Shown here: in pieces, positions 5,873-11,471 of the stretch
Numbering within the stretch: position 1 is the first letter of the stretch
How the letters are laid out: every line of letters starts with the position of its first letter
Assembly (NCBI GenBank): GCA_013204495.1
Contig: JABMNQ010000021.1
Location: forward strand, 1-11,471
Reading direction: 5' to 3'
Length of the DNA: 11,471 nucleotides
Origin: Candidatus Pelagibacter sp.
GTDB taxonomy: Bacteria; Pseudomonadota; Alphaproteobacteria; Pelagibacterales; Pelagibacteraceae
Program-made: the position numbers and the translations under genes
Notes under the pieces: model-generated
The model's database searches: none
What the model saw: only the letters and a program-made list of their open reading frames with translations
What the model was told of the DNA's origin: nothing

Positions 5873-6093
5873 AGTACCTTATTCTACCATTACTTTTGAT
5901 TTTAACGTCTTGTTCTTTAGATAAAAACTCAGCATATTGGAATGAAGATCCAATTAAAAAATCTGTTGAAAATGAAAAACTTTCTAAAATATTAAATAAG
6001 ACAGACGATTTTAAAAAAATGACATTTGATGAGTTTAACTTATTTCTTAAAGACTATTCTGAAAATTCAGATTATCCAGATATTAACAATTAG
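5869..6093 (+). CDS. Small lipoprotein of unknown function
   Basis: A 74-residue protein that starts with GTG at 5869, overlapping the argC stop by four bases. MKYLILPLLLILTSC is a bacterial lipoprotein signal: a single lysine, a hydrophobic stretch and the lipobox LTSC with Cys15 as the acylated residue. Ser16 at +2 would permit sorting to the outer membrane by the Lol rule. The mature part is only about 60 residues, charged and probably helical, with the aromatic/acidic tail TFDEFNLFLKDY and YPDI near the end. No enzymatic motif is seen. The stop abuts the ATG of hom with no gap. Wedged between two biosynthetic genes, it may be carried along by operon structure rather than related function. 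I do not recognise the family. Confidence 0.75.
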   Translation: MKYLILPLLLILTSCSLDKNSAYWNEDPIKKSVENEKLSKILNKTDDFKKMTFDEFNLFLKDYSENSDYPDINN

Positions 6094-7386
6094 ATGAAAA
6101 TTAATATAAACATTGCTGTAGTAGGGTTAGGCCAAGTTGGGATTTATTTATTAAATGAACTAAATACCAAAAGAAAAGAAATAGAGCTTAAAACTGGTAA
6201 AAAAATTAACGTAGTAGCTGTATCAGCAAGAGACATTAAAAAGAAAAGACAATTTAAAGTTAATAAGAATATTTTTTTTAAAAATCCATTAGATATTTTT
6301 AAGTCAAAAAAAGTTGATATTTTATTTGAAGCAATTGGTACCTCTGATGGTATATCTAAAAAAGTTGTTGAAACTGCTTTAAAAAATAAAATTCATGTTA
6401 TTACTCCAAATAAAGCATTAATTTCTAAACATGGTGATTATTTAGCAAAATTAGCTGAAGATAATAATGTTAACCTTGAATTTGAGGCCTCTGTTGCAGG
6501 AGGTATTCCAATACTAAGATCTATAAAAGAAGGACTGGCCACTAATAAAATTTCAAAAGTTTATGGGATTTTAAATGGTACATCTAATTATATTCTATCT
6601 GAGATGGAAAACTTAAATGATAATTTTTCAAATATTTTAAAAAAAGCTCAAAAACTAGGATATGCTGAGCCTGGTAATCCTAAGTTAGATTTAAATGGTT
6701 CTGATGCCTTTGCAAAAGTGAGAATTTTATCTGCTCTAGCTTTTAATACAAAAATTTCTAAACATAAATGTTTAATGCAAGGAATTGAGAAAATTGAATT
6801 AAAAGATATTGAAATAGCTAACCAGTTAAACCTACGTATTAAGTTGTTAGGTATATCTGAACTTAAAAATAATGAACTTTTTGAAACTGTTCATCCCTGC
6901 ATGGTAAGTAAAAAATCATACATCGGTAATGTTCATGGTGTGATGAATGCTGTTATAATTGAAGGAAAACCAGTAGGTGAGAGTATATTACAAGGGGAGG
7001 GAGCTGGTCCAGGTCCTACATCTTCATCCTTGTTATCAGACCTACTTTCAATTTTAAGAGGCAATATTAAGAAGCCATTTGGTATACCTGGCAGTAAACG
7101 TAAATCAATTAAATGTTACAATGTTAATAATTATGTCAATTCTCTATATTTGAGATTTGAAGTTAAAGATAAGCCTGGTGTCTTATCAACTATTACCAAT
7201 AGACTAGCTAAGTATAAAATTTCGATAAAGAGATTAATTCAAACTCCTAATAAAAAAAACAATAAAGCTACAATTGTTATTATTACCCACAAAACAACTG
7301 AACTTAACTCAAAGAATTGTCTATCTATCTTCAAAAAAGATAAAGATATTCTCAAATTTCCTATACTAATTCGATTATATAATTAA
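6094..7386 (+). CDS. hom: Homoserine dehydrogenase with ACT domain
   Basis: A 430-residue oxidoreductase that reduces aspartate semialdehyde to homoserine, the branch point to threonine and methionine. The Rossmann motif GLGQVG (11-16) is followed by FEAIG (78-82), TPNKA (104-108), EFEASVAGGIPIL (129-141) and LNGTSNYIL (160-168). The substrate and catalytic block AEPGNPKLDLNGSDAFAK spans 191-208 with Lys208 as the proton-transfer lysine. A carboxyl-terminal ACT domain starts near 352 (LRFEVKDKPGVLSTI), so feedback control by an amino acid, usually threonine, is likely. It overlaps the downstream transporter gene by one base and abuts the lipoprotein gene. Homoserine made here, once acetylated by an enzyme not in the window, is the substrate of MetY. 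Confidence 0.94.
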   Translation: MKININIAVVGLGQVGIYLLNELNTKRKEIELKTGKKINVVAVSARDIKKKRQFKVNKNIFFKNPLDIFKSKKVDILFEAIGTSDGISKKVVETALKNKIHVITPNKALISKHGDYLAKLAEDNNVNLEFEASVAGGIPILRSIKEGLATNKISKVYGILNGTSNYILSEMENLNDNFSNILKKAQKLGYAEPGNPKLDLNGSDAFAKVRILSALAFNTKISKHKCLMQGIEKIELKDIEIANQLNLRIKLLGISELKNNELFETVHPCMVSKKSYIGNVHGVMNAVIIEGKPVGESILQGEGAGPGPTSSSLLSDLLSILRGNIKKPFGIPGSKRKSIKCYNVNNYVNSLYLRFEVKDKPGVLSTITNRLAKYKISIKRLIQTPNKKNNKATIVIITHKTTELNSKNCLSIFKKDKDILKFPILIRLYN

Positions 7387-8285
7387 TGGATATTTATTTA
7401 AAACTTTTTGAAGTTTTATTTCCTGTTTTTTTTATAGTAGGCACTGGTTATTATTTGGGTAAAAAAAACCCTAAATTAGATACTTCTTTTATTGCAAATT
7501 TTGCAGCTAATATAGGAAGCCCCGCCATGGTTTTTTATGCCGTCACAACAACAGGATTAACATTTAATATTTTTGTAGAATATTTTTGGTATTCTTTATT
7601 AGCAATTTTTGGTTTTGTAATTACAGGCATTATATTTCTTAAATTTCTAAATAAAGATACAATTACAGAACTACCTCCATTTATTTTACCAAATACAGGA
7701 AACATGGGTTTACCAATTTGCCTTTTTGCATATGGCAGTCAAGGTCTTGGTATAGCTGCCACAATATCATCATTGGTTATACTATTTCATTTCACTTTAG
7801 GTGTTTTTTTAGCTAGTAAAAAATTTGATTTAACTCTTTTAATTAAAAGCCCTCCTTTTTATGCAATAATAATATCAGTTATATTTTTATACTTTGAAAT
7901 AAAAACTCCTGTTTTTTTAATCAATACCACAATGATGCTGACTTATGCTGCTATATTTTTAATTCTAATGTCCTTAGGAATTGCTTTAACTAGATTTAAA
8001 GTTTTTTCACTTAAATCTGCTTTAATTTCATCTATAGCTAGAGTTATAATTGGACCAATAATCGGTTTTACTATTATAAAAACTTTTAATTTATCAGGAT
8101 TTGCGGCAGGGGTTTTATTAATCCAATGCTCTATGCCAAGTGCTGTTTTGACATATTTGGTTGGATCACTTTATTCTTCAAAAAAGGTTGTTGATAGTAT
8201 CGCAAGCATGATTGTTGTTTCAACTCTTATGTCATTTATTACAGTTCCAATAACTGTATTCTTTGCTTTAAAATACTTCAATTAA
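7386..8285 (+). CDS. AEC-family transporter (auxin efflux carrier/malonate type)
   Basis: A 299-residue membrane protein with about ten helices in two five-helix halves. Each half has its conserved broken-helix motif: NTGNMGLP (103-110) in the first and QCSMPSAV (247-254) in the second, the hallmarks of the AEC (Mem_trans) family. Bacterial members move small organic anions or, in some cases, amino acids; the substrate cannot be read from the sequence. The ATG overlaps the hom stop by one base (TAATG), so it belongs to the argC-hom operon. That context suggests, but does not prove, an export role linked to amino-acid synthesis. No Shine-Dalgarno sequence is present; translation is probably coupled. 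Confidence 0.85.
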   Translation: MDIYLKLFEVLFPVFFIVGTGYYLGKKNPKLDTSFIANFAANIGSPAMVFYAVTTTGLTFNIFVEYFWYSLLAIFGFVITGIIFLKFLNKDTITELPPFILPNTGNMGLPICLFAYGSQGLGIAATISSLVILFHFTLGVFLASKKFDLTLLIKSPPFYAIIISVIFLYFEIKTPVFLINTTMMLTYAAIFLILMSLGIALTRFKVFSLKSALISSIARVIIGPIIGFTIIKTFNLSGFAAGVLLIQCSMPSAVLTYLVGSLYSSKKVVDSIASMIVVSTLMSFITVPITVFFALKYFN

Positions 8286-8306
8286 GAAGTAATCTTTTTC
8301 TTCAAA

Positions 8307-9155
8307 ATGAAGGCAATAATATTAAATGCATCAGCATGGATGATAGTCCCAGTAATGGATGCATTTGCGAAACATTTAACTGCAACTATCCCTGTGTTGC
8401 AAATAACATGGGCTAGATATTTTTTTACTGTTGTTTTTACATTTTCTTTAATGTTATTTTTCTATAGGGAAACCATTGTTTTGAGCAAAAGGCCTGTTTT
8501 ACAATCAGTTAGAGGTATAATACTTGCTTTTTCTACGTTATGTTTTTTTTATTCCATATCAGTAATTTCACTTCCAAAAGCTTTAACGTTAGCATTCATT
8601 GCTCCAATAACTTGCACAGCACTATCACCATTTTTTCTAGCAGAAAAAGTAGGTATTAGGAGATGGACTGCAGTTTTGATAGGTTTTTCTGGAACCCTTA
8701 TAGTTATTAGACCTGGATTTTTAGAGGTAAATTTAGCTACTTTATCGGCATTAGCGTGTGGTATATGTTATGGATTTTATTTAGTAATAACCAGAAAGCT
8801 CAGCACCTCAGACAACTCGCTTTTAACACTCTTATTTACAGGGGTAGTAGGGTTACTCATATTTAGTTTATTTATGCCATCTGTATGGGTTAATCCAAGC
8901 CTTAATGAGTGGTTTATGATGGCTATAATAGGTCTTATAGCCTCTGTAGCTCATCTTTTTATAATTTTATCATTAAAATATGCTGACGCATCTAAACTGG
9001 CTCCATTAGGATATACTGAGATTATTACTAATATCGTTATCAGCTATTATTTCTTTAATGAATTGCCTGATAACTGGACTTACCTTGGTTTATTTATAAT
9101 TGTTCTTAGTGGGTTGTATATTTCAAGGAGAGAAATTTATATTAAGTCTAATTAA
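8307..9155 (+). CDS. EamA/DMT-superfamily transporter
   Basis: A 282-residue drug/metabolite transporter with ten predicted helices in two EamA repeats. Typical features are WARYFF (35-40) in helix 2, the ALTLAFIAPI region and ending LAEKVGIRRW (111-120) that closes repeat 1, and in repeat 2 the counterpart KLAPLGYTEIITN followed by FFNELP. The family includes exporters of amino acids and metabolites; substrate unknown. It starts 21 bases after the AEC gene, the widest gap in this operon, without a Shine-Dalgarno sequence. The gap contains GAAG and CTTC, a short inverted repeat that is too weak to call a terminator. Its proteins are less Lys/Asn-rich than those of its neighbours. It is the last gene before the accessory region. 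Confidence 0.87.
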   Translation: MKAIILNASAWMIVPVMDAFAKHLTATIPVLQITWARYFFTVVFTFSLMLFFYRETIVLSKRPVLQSVRGIILAFSTLCFFYSISVISLPKALTLAFIAPITCTALSPFFLAEKVGIRRWTAVLIGFSGTLIVIRPGFLEVNLATLSALACGICYGFYLVITRKLSTSDNSLLTLLFTGVVGLLIFSLFMPSVWVNPSLNEWFMMAIIGLIASVAHLFIILSLKYADASKLAPLGYTEIITNIVISYYFFNELPDNWTYLGLFIIVLSGLYISRREIYIKSN

Positions 9156-9540
9156 TTAGGTATTATCTATTTACTAATAGTTAATGTTATACTTTAATAA
9201 ATTTTTTTAAACTATTGAAATTATTAATTTAAATATAATATTGTAAATATATTAAATTTCAAATAAAATATAATAATATTAAAAAAATAGTTAAATTATA
9301 TTTACTAAAATTGTACTATAATACAATAAAAATAGCATAAGTATTTTTTTTATAGTTGAAAAAGTGAAAATTGAGAAATTTTAATTTTAGGAAATTAAAT
9401 ATAGTTTTATAAGCTAGGCAAAATGATTATTTTGTATTGATATTAAATGCTTATTTCATTTTACAGGGTAGTTTAGTGAAAATTAGATTATTTATTAGGT
9501 AGAATAGGGGGTTAAAAAAACCAGTAAAATGGTCTTTTTT
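9156..9540. other. Extremely AT-rich gap without a gene
   Basis: This 385-base stretch after the EamA gene is roughly 85% A+T by eye and closes all frames quickly on both strands. It contains several small perfect hairpins: CTATT/AATAG (9167-9180), ATTGTA/TACAAT (9310-9327) and CAAAAT/ATTTTG around GATT (9419-9434). Long gaps are uncommon in a streamlined genome, so this looks like a boundary between the core operon and accessory DNA. I see no RNA gene or clear promoter in it. Confidence 0.6.
9514..9540 (+). terminator. Possible bidirectional terminator
   Basis: ACCA (9520-9523) pairs with TGGT (9530-9533) around GTAAAA. It is flanked by seven A (9514-9519 and the A of ACCA) on the left and, after one C, six T (9535-9540) on the right, giving a stem with an A-tract and a U-tract that would work on either strand. 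It lies between the AT-rich gap and the inverted-repeat patch. Confidence 0.4.
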
Positions 9541-9580
9541 AATCTTTCTATAATCGTTGCTATTGTTGACAAGTAGAGCA

Positions 9581-9696
9581 ATGCAGTATGAGAATATGCC
9601 GTTTAAACGTCCATAGGACGGTCTATTTTAGCTAAAAGTCTATTTGCAGTACAACTTGAAGGATGCATTACTGCAATTAGACAAAAATATGTCTAA
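9581..9696 (+). pseudogene. Possible frameshifted small gene
   Basis: An ATG at 9581 opens MQYENMPFKRP and stops at TAG (9614-9616). In another frame, bases 9610-9696 read a 28-codon stretch containing ILAKSLFAVQLEGCITAIRQ and end in TAA, with protein-like composition but no ATG of its own. Adding one base near 9613 would join the two into about 39 residues. I do not recognise the product. This is an alternative reading of the inverted-repeat patch, and the short length makes chance a real possibility. Confidence 0.22.
9583..9694. other. Cluster of inverted repeats, candidate structured RNA
   Basis: Five inverted repeats follow one another. (1) GCA-TAT/ATA-TGC with a bulged G and a GAGA tetraloop (9583-9599). 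(2) CGTCC-ATA-GGACG (9608-9620). (3) The palindrome TTTTAGCTAAAA (9626-9637). (4) A 14-base arm pair, 9638-9651 and 9669-9682, with 13 of 14 positions complementary around a 17-base loop. (5) AGAC/GTCT (9679-9694), which competes with the previous one. GC is about twice that of the flank on the left. A TTGACA at 9566-9571 lies upstream with a poor -10 (GAGAAT, 9590-9595). Both strands would fold alike, so the orientation is open. The same bases can also be read as a broken small gene; see the separate entry. Confidence 0.4.
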
Positions 9697-9702
9697 ATAT
9701 CT

Positions 9703-9729
9703 AAAAAGTGTTTAATATCAATGCTTTTT
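9703..9729 (-). terminator. Weak terminator-like hairpin after the alkyltransferase gene
   Basis: AAAAAG (9703-9708) pairs with CTTTTT (9724-9729) around a 15-base loop. On the minus strand it follows the stop of the alkyltransferase domain gene by about 24 bases and ends in T-rich sequence. It has a single G-C pair and is weak. Confidence 0.25.
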
Positions 9730-9752
9730 GACGTTTTTAAAGGTTAAAAGTA

Positions 9753-10031
9753 CTATTTTATGAATACCTTTTCATATCTCAATAAACGTCGTTTTTGTTG
9801 AATTCCACCTTTTCCAGAGTATCCGCCGAGGCTTCCGTCAGACCTGATCACCCTATGACAAGCTATTTTAGGAGGATAAGGGTTTTTCCCCACTGCATTA
9901 GCAACAGCTCTGGATGCCTTAGGTTTTCCAATGGCTTTAGCAACTTCCAAGTAAGTCCTAACTTTGCCTTTAGGTATTTTGTTCAAGTAATTCCAGACTT
10001 TTAGCTGAAACTTAGTCCCCTTTAAGTTCAT
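9753..10031 (-). CDS. O6-alkylguanine-DNA alkyltransferase domain protein (MGMT/Ogt family)
   Basis: From the ATG at 10031 this is a 92-residue protein consisting only of the DNA-binding and active-site domain of O6-methylguanine-DNA methyltransferases, which transfer the alkyl group from damaged guanine to their own cysteine. GTKFQLKVWNYL opens the domain, and RTYLEVAKAIGKPKASRAV holds the tyrosine and the arginine finger of the helix-turn-helix. ACHRV (residues 57-61) contains the acceptor Cys58, where most enzymes have PCHRV. GSLGGYSG and KRRLL follow as usual. The N-terminal domain of Ada/Ogt is absent. A TTG three codons upstream (10040) is another possible start. Either way the start lies inside the GNAT gene, so the two are translated together. 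The intact cysteine favours true repair over the alkyltransferase-like (ATL) proteins that lack it. Confidence 0.85.
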   Translation of the reverse strand: MNLKGTKFQLKVWNYLNKIPKGKVRTYLEVAKAIGKPKASRAVANAVGKNPYPPKIACHRVIRSDGSLGGYSGKGGIQQKRRLLRYEKVFIK

Positions 10032-10449
10032 AGAGTTCAAAACCTGTATTGTTGGCTATTTTATCGTATAATTTCTTAGCATTTTCATTGGAAGAGTGGG
10101 TGATCCAACGAATTCCATTCCAATTATTGGATTTAGATAAGGATTTTAGATGGCTAATAAGCTTCTGAGCTATTTTTTGACCTCTAAATTCTGGGTCTAC
10201 AAACAAATCGTCTAAAAAACCAATATATTTACCCTTAATTGGTCTTGGCATTGTTCTATAATGGGCAATTCCAACGATTTTACACTCTAATTCAAAGCAA
10301 ATACCGTTAAGAATATGGTTTTCATCATGAATCCAGTTCCAAAGAGTGTCTAAAATAATCGTATTCATTGGAACTTTGTAAAAATCGGCATAACCATTAT
10401 ATAATTTAGACCAATTTTGCTTATCGTTTTGCTCTAGTTTCCTAATCAT
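10012..10449 (-). CDS. GNAT-family N-acetyltransferase
   Basis: A 145-residue single-domain acetyltransferase. The acetyl-CoA site is the motif A segment DDLFVDPEFRGQKIAQKLI (about residues 79-97), with the pyrophosphate loop R-G-Q-K-I-A. The later NENAKKLYDKIANNTGFELY (residues 120-139) is the usual motif B helix and final strand. The N-terminal part (YNGYADFYKV, WNWI) forms the substrate side and resembles members that act on small amines or peptides, but no substrate can be named. A TATAAT at 10463-10458 on the minus strand lies eight bases before the ATG, and a second one at 10563-10558 has a better -35. It overlaps the alkyltransferase domain gene by 20 bases (29 if the TTG start is used), so it is the first gene of a two-gene operon. 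Confidence 0.85.
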   Translation of the reverse strand: MIRKLEQNDKQNWSKLYNGYADFYKVPMNTIILDTLWNWIHDENHILNGICFELECKIVGIAHYRTMPRPIKGKYIGFLDDLFVDPEFRGQKIAQKLISHLKSLSKSNNWNGIRWITHSSNENAKKLYDKIANNTGFELYELKGD

Positions 10450-10488
10450 TTACTTTAATTATATCTTTTAAATTTATGAATAATATCA

Positions 10489-10557
10489 TTAATCTGTAAA
10501 ACTAAATACTAAAGCCATCAAAATTAAACAAATAATAAATCCTATTTCTTTTGACAT
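10489..10557 (-). CDS. Possible 22-residue hydrophobic peptide
   Basis: A minus-strand frame from the ATG at 10557 to the TAA at 10489 encodes MSKEIGFIICLILMALVFSF plus two residues, which looks like one short membrane segment with a charged amino end. It lies 39 bases ahead of the GNAT gene on the same strand. However, a TATAAT (10563-10558) directly abuts its ATG, so a transcript from that promoter would start after the ATG; the peptide would need a promoter further right. There is no Shine-Dalgarno sequence. Real or chance cannot be told. Confidence 0.25.
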   Translation of the reverse strand: MSKEIGFIICLILMALVFSFTD

Positions 10558-10603
10558 ATTATAAATTTATACTATTGACATCTTAAAAAACTTAATATAT
10601 TAC
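10558..10603. promoter_or_regulatory. Overlapping divergent promoters, integrase / GNAT operon
   Basis: Plus strand: TTGACA (10575-10580) with TATATT (10596-10601, spacing 15) or TATTAC (10598-10603, spacing 17) leads towards the integrase. Minus strand: TTAAGA (10586-10581) and TATAAT (10563-10558) with 17-base spacing leads towards the GNAT gene. The two -35 regions are adjacent and the elements interleave, so polymerase could hardly use both at once. Confidence 0.45.
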
Positions 10604-10637
10604 TAACGATAATTAAAGGTTATCAATAGTAATAAAT

Positions 10638-11471
10638 ATGAATGATATAATTACAGACATAAAAGCTTTACAAGAAGAAACATTATTAAACCTACAAAGC
10701 TCTAAAGCTCTTAATACTGTAAGAGCTTACAAATCAGACTTCAATGATTTTGGTTTATTCTGTTCACAGAATGGTTTTAAGTCTCTACCATCTGAGCCAA
10801 AAATAGTTTCATTATATCTGACTCATTTATCAACAAAAGAAGTCAAAATGAGCACTTTAAAGCGCAGGCTGGTATCAATAGGCGTAATTCATAAACTAAA
10901 AGGTCATTATTTAGATACAAAACATCCTGCAATAATTGAAAATATCATGGGTATTAAAAGAAGAAAAGGTAGCTTTCAAAATGGTAAAAAACCTTTATTA
11001 ATCAGTTATTTAAAACAATTAATTAATACTATAGATGAACAAGATAAGGAAGAAATTAAAAAATTAAGGGATAGATCTATAATCTTAATTGGCTTTTCAG
11101 GTGGATTTCGTAGAAATGAGATAGTTTCTTTAGACTGGGATGATCTCGATTTCGTTCCAGAAGGCTTAAAAATTAATATTAAAAGGTCTAAAACAGACCA
11201 ATTTGGTGAAGGTTTTACAAAAGCACTGCCCTACTTCGAAAGTTCTCAATATTGCCCCGTAGTATCATTGAAAAACTGGATAGAGATATCAAAGATAACC
11301 TCAGGCCCTTTGTTTAGGAGGTTTATTAAAGGTTCAAAGTTATCAGAAAATAGGTTAACAGACCAAACAGTAGCTTTACTTATCAAAGAATACTTAAGCT
11401 TGACTGGAATAGATAGTAAAAATTATTCTGGTCATAGCCTAAGATCAGGCTTTGCGACATCTGCTGCCGAG
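10638..11471 (+). CDS. Tyrosine recombinase/integrase, cut by the window end
   Basis: The frame is open from the ATG at 10638 to the last base, 278 codons without a stop. The amino half is a SAM-like core-binding domain of phage integrases: NTVRAYKSDFNDF (26-38), then STLKRRLVSIGVIHK (72-86) and KHPAI. The catalytic domain begins near 118. Arg158 in SGGFRRNEIVSLDW is the first catalytic arginine, Lys185 in KRSKTDQ the beta-hairpin lysine, and GHSLRSGFAT (265-274) supplies His266 and Arg269. The second His/Trp and the nucleophile Tyr should follow within about 40 residues beyond the window. It resembles integrases of mobile elements more than XerC/XerD. A TTGACA promoter precedes it; no Shine-Dalgarno sequence is near the ATG. 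It probably belongs to an island or integrated element that extends to the right. Confidence 0.88.
   Translation, partial: MNDIITDIKALQEETLLNLQSSKALNTVRAYKSDFNDFGLFCSQNGFKSLPSEPKIVSLYLTHLSTKEVKMSTLKRRLVSIGVIHKLKGHYLDTKHPAIIENIMGIKRRKGSFQNGKKPLLISYLKQLINTIDEQDKEEIKKLRDRSIILIGFSGGFRRNEIVSLDWDDLDFVPEGLKINIKRSKTDQFGEGFTKALPYFESSQYCPVVSLKNWIEISKITSGPLFRRFIKGSKLSENRLTDQTVALLIKEYLSLTGIDSKNYSGHSLRSGFATSAAE

Noticed and set aside
8286..8306. GAAG/CTTC inverted repeat in the gap before the EamA gene as a regulatory site
   Set aside because: Four pairs with a ten-base loop are expected by chance in such sequence.
9161..9185. Hairpin CTATT/AATAG after the EamA gene as its terminator
   Set aside because: Five mostly A-T pairs and no T-tract directly behind it.
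9571..9600. GTAGAGCA (9573-9580) resembles the end of a tRNA D-arm, suggesting a tRNA fragment or attachment site
   Set aside because: No acceptor stem, anticodon stem or T-arm can be drawn around it, and no matching tRNA exists in the window.
9643..9664. Minus-strand 21-codon frame starting MHPSSCTANRLL in the inverted-repeat patch
   Set aside because: It is short, has no ribosome site, runs antisense to the better plus-strand frames and ends within the hairpins; probably a by-product of the repeats.
9583..9694. CRISPR array
   Set aside because: The repeats are inverted arms with different sequences, not regularly spaced direct repeats, and no cas gene is present.

Overview
The window looks like a chromosomal segment of a streamlined marine alphaproteobacterium of the SAR11 (Pelagibacterales) type. 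The signs are very low GC, gene spacing of -11 to +1 bases inside operons, almost no Shine-Dalgarno sequences, Lys/Asn/Ile-rich proteins, and a metY gene led by tandem SAM-II and SAM-V riboswitches, an arrangement known from Pelagibacter. The assignment is inferred from these features only.

Left block (1-1030, plus strand): the 3' end of plsX, ihfA, a MerR-type regulator and rpmG are packed with 1-11 base overlaps or 1 base gaps. A small AroQ-type chorismate mutase follows on the minus strand (1032-1322). Divergent from it is ctaA/cox15, heme A synthase (1365-2402). Its stop shares the palindrome TTAA with the stop of metY, which lies tail to tail on the minus strand (2399-3700).

Middle block: the 212-base gap 3701-3912 holds the metY control region on the minus strand (SAM-V next to the start codon, SAM-II upstream, then a promoter). 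Back to back with it is the promoter of the rplM-rpsI ribosomal operon on the plus strand. Next come argC, a tiny lipoprotein, hom, an AEC-type transporter and an EamA/DMT-type transporter (4850-9155). Hom makes homoserine, whose O-acetyl ester is the MetY substrate, so two steps towards methionine lie in this window. argC serves arginine synthesis, and the two carriers belong to families that include amino-acid or metabolite exporters.

Right block (9156-11471) reads as accessory DNA. About 600 bases without a confident gene consist of an extremely AT-rich stretch (9156-9540) and then a patch of clearly higher GC (about 9560-9700). That patch is crowded with inverted repeats and is either a structured RNA or a frameshifted small gene. 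Beyond it a minus-strand pair encodes a GNAT acetyltransferase and a lone O6-alkylguanine-DNA alkyltransferase domain. Divergently transcribed at the edge is a tyrosine recombinase cut off by the window end before its nucleophile tyrosine.

Best-supported special feature: the tandem riboswitch. Most open question: what the inverted-repeat patch at 9581-9696 is.
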